Origin: an uncultured Bacteroidia bacterium
GTDB lineage: Bacteria; Bacteroidota; Bacteroidia; Bacteroidales; UBA932
Assembly: GCA_902796455.1 (NCBI GenBank)
Contig: CADBPH010000113.1
Location: 1 to 11,290 of the forward strand
Length of the DNA: 11,290 bases
Direction of reading: 5' to 3'
The notes beneath the pieces were generated by a model that was not told the DNA's origin, did not search any database, and saw only the letters and a program-made list of their open reading frames with translations. The stretch's first letter is position 1, and each line of letters begins with the position of its first letter. A program made the position numbers and the translations under genes. Positions 7,301 to 11,290 of the stretch are shown in pieces.

Positions 7301-7761
7301 CGGTTGTCATAGGTGATATACGGATCGTCCATGTCGACCCAGTATCCGATCCGCTCGGTCATGTTCACCCATTCCCGGGTATACTTCATCACTTCCTTGC
7401 GGCAAGTCGCATTGTATTCGGCGACACTGATCTTCGTTCCGATATCTTCCTTATGGATTCCGAGTTTCTTCTCGACGCCGATCTCGACCGGGAGTCCATG
7501 GGTATCCCAGCCGGCCCGCCGGGCTACTTTGTACCCGGTCTGCGTCTTGTAGCGGCAGATGGCATCCTTGATGGAACGCGCCATGACATGATGGATTCCC
7601 GGCATGCCGTTGGCCGACGGCGGACCTTCGAAGAAGACGAACTCCTTCGCACCTTCCCGCAGCGACAGCGAGGTTTCAAATGCATGTTCCCGTTTCCACT
7701 TTTCCAGGACTTCGTTCCCCACGGTCACCAAATCCAGCCCTTTGTACTCTTTGAATGCCAT
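4324..7761 (-). CDS. ileS: Isoleucyl-tRNA synthetase (long Bacteroidota type, altered HIGH motif)
   Basis: IleRS charges tRNA-Ile with isoleucine and edits mischarged valine. At 1145 residues it is longer than the E. coli-type IleRS1 (about 940) and fits the eukaryote-like IleRS2 group. Visible blocks are: PPSANGMPGIHHVMARSIKD (47-66), WDTHGLPVE (85-93), the CP1 editing-domain markers WTTTPWTLPSN (236-246) and GTGVVHIAPTFGADD (350-364), the KMSKR loop (688-692), and the anticodon-binding-domain signature SNWYVRLGRKRFW (814-826). The HxGH signature is replaced by G55-I56-H57-H58, in which the first and third positions are swapped; this change is discussed as a finding. The start at 7761 is followed directly by the normal N-terminal sequence and is preceded by a strong promoter. 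The gene heads the cluster with the DksA-like gene and lspA. Confidence 0.98.
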   Translation of the reverse strand: MAFKEYKGLDLVTVGNEVLEKWKREHAFETSLSLREGAKEFVFFEGPPSANGMPGIHHVMARSIKDAICRYKTQTGYKVARRAGWDTHGLPVEIGVEKKLGIHKEDIGTKISVAEYNATCRKEVMKYTREWVNMTERIGYWVDMDDPYITYDNRYIETLWHLLRNIYDKGLLYKGYSIQPFSPSDGTGLSSHELNQPGCYKNVTDTTVTCQFEVVKDEKSQPLYGCETLPVYFLAWTTTPWTLPSNTALCVGPQIKYVRVMSFNPYTGDQAIYVVAKDLVPSLFNPKGADVPLDTYKPGDKVVPYKVLEGEWKGEELLGIRYRQLIPWFRPLEGDAFRVILGDYVSTEEGTGVVHIAPTFGADDKRVAAAYGIPALMVVDKAGVRQAQVDRSGRFYPVSDLDPAYVRDFVDPSYGEYAGRYVKNAFDDTLAPDAPTLDIDLCVMLKSDGRAFKIQKHVHSYPHSWRTDKPVLYYPLDAWFIRATAVKDQMVALNKTITWKPESTGTGRFGQWLENIQDWNLSRSRFWGTPLPIWRTEDGKEEICIGSVKELYTEIEKAVAAGIMPSNPLQDQGFNPDDMSKENYDRIDLHRPYVDEIFLVSPSGKKMVRESDLIDVWFDSGAMPYAQVGLRGENTPAFGCTADFIAEGVDQTRGWFYTLHAIHTMVSGTPAFKCVISNGLVLDKNGDKMSKRLGNAVDPFLEIDKFGADALRWYMLTNAQPWDNLRFDENGVDEIRRKFFGTLYNTYSFFALYANVDGFDPASAPVPLSERPELDRWIISLMNTLIVKVRAAYEDYDITTAGRMIQDFVCDHLSNWYVRLGRKRFWGGSMDTDKLSAYQTLYEVLKTVALLSAPIAPFYMDRLYEDLVPSAGSVHYCLMPEADDAARDKDLEERMELAQRATSMVLALRRKVNIKVRQPLSKLIVPVISEKVRQQLEQVKDLILGEVNVKEAEFLADTTFITKKIKPNFKTLGKIYGRQMKEIAAAFAAIDQETISAIQACEAAGTVYEWALPGGMVSLRPGDYEISSEDMPGWLVATDGPLTLALDIEVTPALRQEGIARELINRIQNIRKDSGFNVTDKVRVTVFAVGEDHAEIEAALVPFGGYIAAQTLSVSVVLREGPAAEGATRTEWNEGTIDILVEKVS

Positions 7762-7765
7762 ACTC

Positions 7766-7796
7766 TTTCTTATATGAAGCCTTTTTCGTAATTTTG
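7766..7796 (+). promoter_or_regulatory. Putative promoter for cvpA-tsaB
   Basis: TAATTTTG at 7789-7796 fully matches the Bacteroidota -7 consensus TAnnTTTG. Nineteen bases upstream is TTTC (7766-7769), one mismatch from the -33 element TTTG. Transcription would begin near 7800 and give a leader of about 70 nt before cvpA. The element overlaps the leader of the divergently transcribed ileS gene. No other plus-strand match lies between here and 7871. Confidence 0.5.
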
Positions 7797-7801
7797 CATC
7801 C

Positions 7802-7829
7802 GCACGGGAGATATCCGCCCGTGTTTTTT
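7802..7829 (+). terminator. Leader hairpin with T6 run ahead of cvpA (attenuator-like)
   Basis: CACGGG (7803-7808) pairs perfectly with CCCGTG (7818-7823) around a 9-base loop, a G·U pair extends the base, and six T residues follow at 7824-7829. On the plus strand this is the form of an intrinsic terminator. It begins only about 6 bases after the cvpA promoter box, and no plus-strand gene lies upstream, so it would act on the cvpA-tsaB transcript itself. Read on the minus strand, the same stem lies in the ileS leader without a T run after it. Confidence 0.5.
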
Positions 7830-7835
7830 AACTTA

Positions 7836-7866
7836 CAAAGATAAGCATTTCCTCAGGATTATCAAA
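7836..7866 (-). promoter_or_regulatory. Promoter of the ileS cluster
   Basis: On the minus strand TTTG (7863-7866) is followed after exactly 19 bp by TATCTTTG (7836-7843), a full match to the Bacteroidota -33/-7 consensus. Transcription would begin near 7832, giving a leader of about 70 nt before the ileS ATG at 7761. The -33 element lies 4 bp upstream of the cvpA start codon, inside its translation-initiation region. Confidence 0.75.
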
Positions 7867-7870
7867 AATC

Positions 7871-8359
7871 ATGAACACGGTTGATATCATCATTTTGGCC
7901 TGCATGATCCCTGCCCTGGTACAGGGCCTCCGGAAGGGATTTATCGACCAAGTCATCTCCCTGATCTCCGTCGTGCTCGGAATCTGGCTCTCCTTCCATT
8001 TCGCCGGCGTTGTCACCGGCTGGATCCAGCCCTACCTGGAGATTCCGGAGAAGGTTTTGAACGTCATTTCCTTCCTGCTGATCCTGGTAGCCGTCATCCT
8101 GGTGCTCGGCCTGATCGGCCGCGCCCTGGAGTCCACCGTAAAATTCGTCATGCTCGGCTGGCTGGACAAATTGCTCGGCCTCGTCCTCTCCCTGATCAAG
8201 GGCGCACTCGTGGTCGGACTGCTGGTCATGCTCTTCAACACCCTGAATACCAAATTCGAACTGGTTGACGAAAAAATTCTCGGGGACGCTGTCCTCTACA
8301 CGCCGATGAAGGACCTGGCCTACCTGGTCTTCCCCTTCTTCAAGGAACTGCTGTTCTGA
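7871..8359 (+). CDS. CvpA family membrane protein
   Basis: The 162-residue protein is almost entirely hydrophobic, with four likely membrane helices at about 4-20, 27-47, 62-83 and 103-122. The N-terminal pattern (NTVDIIILACM, then GLRKGFIDQ) is typical of the CvpA/colicin V production family. The GLV-rich third and fourth helices and the length also agree with the family, which is usually about 160-190 residues in this phylum. CvpA was named for colicin V export; in other bacteria it has been linked to envelope stress and bile tolerance, and its biochemical role is unsettled. It is followed 6 bp later by tsaB and probably shares its mRNA. The start at 7871 is the first Met and gives the expected family N-terminus. 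Confidence 0.9.
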   Translation: MNTVDIIILACMIPALVQGLRKGFIDQVISLISVVLGIWLSFHFAGVVTGWIQPYLEIPEKVLNVISFLLILVAVILVLGLIGRALESTVKFVMLGWLDKLLGLVLSLIKGALVVGLLVMLFNTLNTKFELVDEKILGDAVLYTPMKDLAYLVFPFFKELLF

Positions 8360-8365
8360 TCCCGG

Positions 8366-9061
8366 ATGCATATGGAAAAAATCATTTTACTGGAAACCTC
8401 CACTTCCCGCTGTTCAGCAGCCCTTGCCGTCGGCGGAGAAGTCGTCGCATACAAGGAAGACAACACCCGTGAACACGCTTCCCTGACAGCCCCGTTCGTC
8501 AAGGAACTGCTTGACGGACAAGGATGGAAGGTCCGGGACTGCGACGCCGTCTGCGTCAGCATGGGCCCGGGATCCTATACGGGACTGCGGGTCGGCGTCT
8601 CGACGGCCAAGGGGCTGTGTTTCGGAGCCGGTATTCCCCTGCTCGCCCTCTCCTCGCTGGATATCCTGTGCGCGCAAGCCCGGCAGGAGGGCCTTCTGCC
8701 CCAGGGATGCCGGTGGATCGTCCCGATGATCGATGCCCGCCGGATGGAGGTCTACACGGCCCTGTACACCCCCGAGGGGAAACAGGTCACCCCGATTGAA
8801 GCGAAGATTGTCGACGCGGGCAGTTTTGCCGGACAGCTCGGGGACGGTCCTGTCCTCTTCATCGGAGACGGTGCCGGGAAGTGCCGGGAGGTCCTCACCG
8901 GACCGAATGCGTTCTTCATCCAGGACTCGCCCAAGGCATCCGCCATGGCCTTGCCCGCCCACCGGGCATGGAACGAAAAACGGTTCGAAGATATCGCATA
9001 CTTCGAACCGTTCTATCTGAAAGAATTCGTTACGACCGTCAGTCGCAAGAAACTGTTTTAA
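8366..9061 (+). CDS. tsaB: tRNA t6A biosynthesis protein TsaB
   Basis: TsaB is the scaffold partner of TsaD in making N6-threonylcarbamoyladenosine at position 37 of ANN-reading tRNAs. The 231-residue protein shows the ASKHA-fold start IILLETSTSRCSAAL (6-20), the block SMGPGSYTGLRVGVSTAKGL (65-84) that defines the family, and the C-terminal EPFYLKEF (214-221). Two starts are possible: ATG at 8366 (MHMEK) or at 8372 (MEK). The second puts the conserved beta strand at the usual distance from the N-terminus, and neither has a clear Shine-Dalgarno site. It follows the CvpA-family gene by 6 bp, or 12 bp with the later start. Its stop is only 6 bp from the stop of the convergent TlpA-like gene, and its last codons contain a strong inverted repeat (8979-9012) used here as a terminator candidate for the other strand. 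Confidence 0.95.
   Translation: MHMEKIILLETSTSRCSAALAVGGEVVAYKEDNTREHASLTAPFVKELLDGQGWKVRDCDAVCVSMGPGSYTGLRVGVSTAKGLCFGAGIPLLALSSLDILCAQARQEGLLPQGCRWIVPMIDARRMEVYTALYTPEGKQVTPIEAKIVDAGSFAGQLGDGPVLFIGDGAGKCREVLTGPNAFFIQDSPKASAMALPAHRAWNEKRFEDIAYFEPFYLKEFVTTVSRKKLF
8976..9012 (-). terminator. Likely intrinsic terminator of greA-HIT-TlpA-like operon, inside tsaB
   Basis: A perfect 12-bp inverted repeat pairs 8979-8990 with 9001-9012 around the 10-base loop ATATCGCATA. On the minus strand the stem ends in a T5 run (8980 to 8976), two bases of which are in the stem. It lies 56 bp past the TlpA-like stop at 9068. On the plus strand no T run follows. The repeat is also coding sequence for tsaB. Confidence 0.65.
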
Positions 9062-9067
9062 CCGGGC

Positions 9068-10213
9068 TTATTTCAAAACTTTAGCCAGATACTTCCGCAA
9101 GGAAGCTTCGTCGGTGATGGCAGGCGCCGCATCCAGATTCCCGTCCACGATGAAATACGAGGCAGGGACCTTGGCGACATTGTACAAAGCGGCCACCGGA
9201 GAAGCCGTGCCGAGCCCGTCGCAGACATTGACCCAGGGCAGTTTCTGATTCCGGACCGAGGAGGCCCAGACGGTCTTGTCCGTATCCAGGGAGACCGCAT
9301 AAATCTCAAATCCCTTGTCGTGGTACTGCTCGTATACCGGGATGAAGACATCCAGGTTGAACATCTTCTGCGCCGCCTCCGACGTCCAGAAATAGACCAT
9401 GACGACCTTGGATTTCAAATCGCTGATTTTTACCTTCTTCCCGGTGATGTCCGGCAGTTCTGCATCCAGGAAACCAACCGGTGCCGCATCCTGCAGTTGC
9501 ATGCCCAGACGCATGATGTTCTCGCGGCGGGACGCCTCCTCGGACAAAGCCTTCACATAACGGGAGTTCGGGTAGCGGGTAGCCAGAGAATCCGCCGCAT
9601 TGCGGAAATGGATGGCATCGGTCGACTGGCCGAAGACCGGCCGGTTCTCCGCAACGTTCTGATAAAGAACCGGTATGACAGTCAGTGAATAGGGATTCTC
9701 CAAGACATAGCGCACCCGGCTCCGGTAATAATCAATGTACTGTTTGGCCAGGTCCCGGCGGACGAGCGCAGCCTCGGCCGAAGCCGGATCCATGTCCTCC
9801 AGCCGGGCGGAAGTTGCCGCGAAACGGTTGGCGAAATCGGCCTCGTCCCGCTCGATCTCCATCAGTTTCAGGGTCTCAGCGGAACCGTTCACACTGTATG
9901 TTCCCATCGTATCAGAGGTCACCTCGACCCGGTCTCCCCGCTCCAGCAGGAGCGAAGCCACCCGCTTGCCGTGGTAGAAAACATACAGGAACTCCGGCTC
10001 TCCCTCGCGGATGTCCACTTTATAGGAATAGCGGCCCTTCGCATCGGTCTGCAACGTATCCAGGACCTGGATTCTGTTGACATCCAGCTTGGAAATCACG
10101 ACAGGGGAAGCGGGGGCATCGGAGAGGACTCCCTCGATGCAAGCTTTTTCGCCGCAGGAAGCCAGGGAAAGGGCTCCTGCCGCCAGGGCAGCGAGAACTT
10201 TATAGTTTTTCAT
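9068..10213 (-). CDS. DUF4369/TlpA-like thioredoxin-fold lipoprotein without CxxC
   Basis: The 381-residue protein has a signal peptide ending in lipobox LASC (Cys20). A beta-rich DUF4369-like domain spans about 25-110, a helical linker about 112-235, and a thioredoxin-fold domain about 245-381 of the TlpA/AhpC-TSA type. In that last domain the strand VMVYFW (271-276) and the cis-proline loop KVPASYFIVD (348-357) are clear. The CxxC site that normally follows is A280-A-Q-K283, so no dithiol chemistry is possible there; the only other cysteines are Cys25 and Cys331. Active relatives reduce disulfides in the periplasm, for example in cytochrome c maturation. This one may be structural or binding. 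Its start overlaps the last 14 bp of the HIT gene, implying translational coupling, and it is the last gene of the operon from greA. Confidence 0.9.
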   Translation of the reverse strand: MKNYKVLAALAAGALSLASCGEKACIEGVLSDAPASPVVISKLDVNRIQVLDTLQTDAKGRYSYKVDIREGEPEFLYVFYHGKRVASLLLERGDRVEVTSDTMGTYSVNGSAETLKLMEIERDEADFANRFAATSARLEDMDPASAEAALVRRDLAKQYIDYYRSRVRYVLENPYSLTVIPVLYQNVAENRPVFGQSTDAIHFRNAADSLATRYPNSRYVKALSEEASRRENIMRLGMQLQDAAPVGFLDAELPDITGKKVKISDLKSKVVMVYFWTSEAAQKMFNLDVFIPVYEQYHDKGFEIYAVSLDTDKTVWASSVRNQKLPWVNVCDGLGTASPVAALYNVAKVPASYFIVDGNLDAAPAITDEASLRKYLAKVLK

Positions 10214-10604
10214 ATTCTTTCAGGATTGATTGGGCAATCTCCTGCATCCGTTCCGGACTGGGATGCAAGTGTTCCTTGCGGAAATCCAAGTCAGCCTCGG
10301 TCTGCAGGGGGACCAGATGAATGTGGGTATGCGGCACTTCCATTCCCAGGACGGCCACGCCGATCCGTTTGCAGGGAATCGCGGCCTTCAAGGCAGAGGC
10401 TACCTTCCGGGCAAAGGCCCAGAGTCCGGTATAGGTCTGCTCATCCAACGCGAAAACATAGTCCGTTTCCACATGCTTGGGGACGACCAGGGTGTGGCCT
10501 TCAGCCAACGGACTGATATCGAGGAAGGCGTAATAGTTTTCATCCTCCGCTACCTTGTAGGAAGGAATCTCGCCCCGGACAATCTTGGTGAATATCGTTG
10601 CCAT
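10200..10604 (-). CDS. HIT family nucleotide hydrolase (HINT-like)
   Basis: HIT proteins hydrolyse nucleoside phosphoramidates and related nucleotide conjugates through a histidine triad. The 134-residue protein has the family start TIFTKIVRGEIPSYKVAED (3-21), the conserved FLDISPLAEGHTLVVPK (27-43), and the triad H92-T-H94-I-H96 followed by LVP, with His94 as the expected nucleophile. Length and layout fit the HINT branch. The cysteine pair that binds zinc in some members is not present at the N-terminus. It starts 5 bp after the greA stop and overlaps the following TlpA-like gene by 14 bp, so it is the middle gene of a tight operon. The physiological substrate is not predictable from sequence. 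Confidence 0.95.
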   Translation of the reverse strand: MATIFTKIVRGEIPSYKVAEDENYYAFLDISPLAEGHTLVVPKHVETDYVFALDEQTYTGLWAFARKVASALKAAIPCKRIGVAVLGMEVPHTHIHLVPLQTEADLDFRKEHLHPSPERMQEIAQSILKEYEKL

Positions 10605-10609
10605 CTCCC

Positions 10610-11080
10610 TTAAATTGAAATATCCAGGATTTTGAATTTCAGAATTCCGGAAGGAACCTTCGCCTCGACGGTCTCCCCTTTGGCGTGTCCCATCAGGGCT
10701 TTGGCAATCGGGGTGGTCGCCGCCAGGCGCCCTTTGGTGAAATCCGCCTCCGTCTCACCGACGATGGTGAATTCCATCACTTGCTTGGCCGCAAGATTCT
10801 CGACTTTCACGCGGTTCATCATCTGTACCTTTTCCGTCCCGACCATCGATTCGTCAATCACTTTGGCATTTGCCACCAGGTTTTTCAGGTTGGCGATTTT
10901 CAGCTCCAGCAAAGCCTGGGCATCCCGGGCTGCGTCATATTCGGCATTCTCGGAGAGGTCGCCTTTTTCACGGGCCTCTGCGATGGCCGCCGAAATGACC
11001 GGACGCTGTGCGAGCGCATCGGCCAGATCCTTCTTCAACTTCTCCAGCCCTTCCTGCGTCATATAGTGTATTTCAGCCAT
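10610..11080 (-). CDS. greA: Transcription elongation factor GreA
   Basis: GreA enters the RNA polymerase secondary channel and stimulates cleavage of the backtracked transcript, rescuing stalled complexes. The 156-residue length is standard. The N-terminal coiled coil contains the tip signature GDLSENAEYDAARDAQ (40-55), with Asp41 and Glu44 coordinating the catalytic magnesium. The C-terminal FKBP-like domain shows the usual SPIAxALxGxxxGE pattern as TTPIAKALMGHAKGE. The start at 11080 gives the normal N-terminus (YMTQEGLEKLKKDL after five residues); no Shine-Dalgarno site is seen in the A/T-rich sequence before it. The gene has its own promoter at 11153-11183 and a terminator-like hairpin in its leader. 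It is followed at 5 bp by the HIT gene. Confidence 0.97.
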   Translation of the reverse strand: MAEIHYMTQEGLEKLKKDLADALAQRPVISAAIAEAREKGDLSENAEYDAARDAQALLELKIANLKNLVANAKVIDESMVGTEKVQMMNRVKVENLAAKQVMEFTIVGETEADFTKGRLAATTPIAKALMGHAKGETVEAKVPSGILKFKILDISI

Positions 11081-11112
11081 AATGTTATATTGAAAGTTTA
11101 ATTTACATAACT

Positions 11113-11144
11113 AAAAAGGAGTTCTGTCTACCTCGACAGAACCC
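11113..11144 (-). terminator. Terminator-like hairpin in the greA leader
   Basis: On the minus strand, GTTCTGTC (11142-11135) pairs perfectly with GACAGAAC (11128-11121) around a 6-base loop. A G·U and a G·C pair extend the stem to 10 bp, and one C then five T residues follow (11117-11113). It begins about 9 bases after the greA -7 box and ends 32 bases before the greA start. It can act as a leader attenuator for greA. It could also stop read-through from the upstream endonuclease/exonuclease/phosphatase gene, whose stop is about 65 bp away. Sequence alone cannot separate these roles. Confidence 0.6.
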
Positions 11145-11152
11145 TAACCATG

Positions 11153-11183
11153 CAAATATAATCATTTTCGCGAATATGTCAAA
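11153..11183 (-). promoter_or_regulatory. Promoter of the greA-HIT-TlpA-like operon
   Basis: On the minus strand TTTG (11180-11183) is followed after exactly 19 bp by TATATTTG (11153-11160), a full match to the Bacteroidota promoter consensus. Transcription would begin near 11149, giving a leader of about 69 nt. Confidence 0.78.
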
Positions 11184-11209
11184 AAAACGACGGAACGCGC
11201 AGTCTCCGG

Positions 11210-11290
11210 CTATCTTTTCCTGATCTTGAAATCGACATGGACCGGGAAATGATCCGATGCATACAGGCCGTTGTAGCGGGTATCGTCGGA
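11210..11290 (-). CDS. C-terminal end of an endonuclease/exonuclease/phosphatase-family protein
   Basis: Only the last 26 codons and a TAG stop are in the window, read by hand on the minus strand. They contain ASDHFPVHVDF, the C-terminal Ser-Asp-His motif of the DNase I-like endonuclease/exonuclease/phosphatase superfamily, in which the His is catalytic. Members cleave phosphodiesters or phosphomonoesters of DNA, RNA, lipids or inositol phosphates; which applies here cannot be told. The stop is 27 bp upstream of the greA -33 element. Confidence 0.8.
   Translation of the reverse strand, partial: SDDTRYNGLYASDHFPVHVDFKIRKR

Noticed and set aside
4483..7791. A 1102-codon open frame on the plus strand opposite ileS
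   Set aside because: It is in exact codon register with ileS, so each codon is the reverse complement of an ileS codon. It stays open only because ileS avoids TTA, CTA and TCA codons. The translation has no recognisable domain, whereas ileS is unmistakable.
7762..7832. T-box riboswitch in the ileS leader
   Set aside because: The leader is only about 70 nt, with one short hairpin and no T-box-like conserved sequence or terminator for the minus strand.
7862..8371. A 169-codon minus-strand frame opposite cvpA
   Set aside because: Its composition (rich in Gln, Asp and Glu) is the mirror of a hydrophobic membrane protein in the other strand; no start context or domain supports it.
9092..9105. 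CTTCC-GCAA-GGAAG hairpin as a terminator of cvpA-tsaB
   Set aside because: The stem is only 5 bp and no T run follows on the plus strand; it lies within TlpA-like coding sequence.

Overview
This 11.3 kb window looks like a chromosomal segment of a G+C-rich Bacteroidota, most probably Bacteroidales. The gene order ileS–(DksA-like)–lspA, a long Bacteroidota-type IleRS, several predicted lipoproteins (including a DUF4369/TlpA-like one), the lack of strong Shine-Dalgarno sites, and promoter boxes matching the Bacteroidota consensus (TTTG, about 19 bp, TAnnTTTG) all point this way. No tRNA, rRNA, CRISPR array, insertion sequence or phage gene is visible, and no gap between genes exceeds 300 bp.

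Left part (1–3158). A minus-strand operon starts at a promoter near 2160. It encodes an unusual fusion of a membrane-anchored tetraheme NapC/NirT-type cytochrome with a formylglycine-generating-enzyme (FGE/SUMF1)-like domain that lacks the catalytic cysteine pair. Nineteen bases later comes a Gfo/Idh/MocA oxidoreductase with a twin-arginine motif and a lipobox, cut by the window edge. Together they look like a periplasmic redox module of unknown substrate. Divergent from it is a predicted lipoprotein alpha/beta hydrolase that resembles cinnamoyl/feruloyl esterases.

Middle part (3160–7870). The minus-strand cluster ileS–DksA-like–lspA is housekeeping: isoleucyl-tRNA charging, transcription control and lipoprotein signal-peptide cleavage. 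The IleRS carries the rearranged signature GIHH instead of HxGH, an alteration linked to very high mupirocin resistance. Its promoter faces a plus-strand promoter for cvpA–tsaB. The two transcripts would overlap at their 5' ends across one shared hairpin that has a T6 run on the cvpA side.

Right part (7871–11290). cvpA–tsaB (plus) converges with the minus-strand operon greA–HIT–TlpA-like lipoprotein. The best terminator candidate for that operon is a perfect 12-bp inverted repeat lying inside the tsaB coding sequence. greA has a very good promoter, and its leader begins almost at once with a terminator-like hairpin, reminiscent of leader attenuation known for greA in Escherichia coli. The last 81 bases are the end of an endonuclease/exonuclease/phosphatase-family gene.

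Most candidate novelty lies in the cytochrome–FGE-like fusion with its oxidoreductase partner, in the IleRS signature, and in the promoter-proximal hairpins of cvpA and greA.
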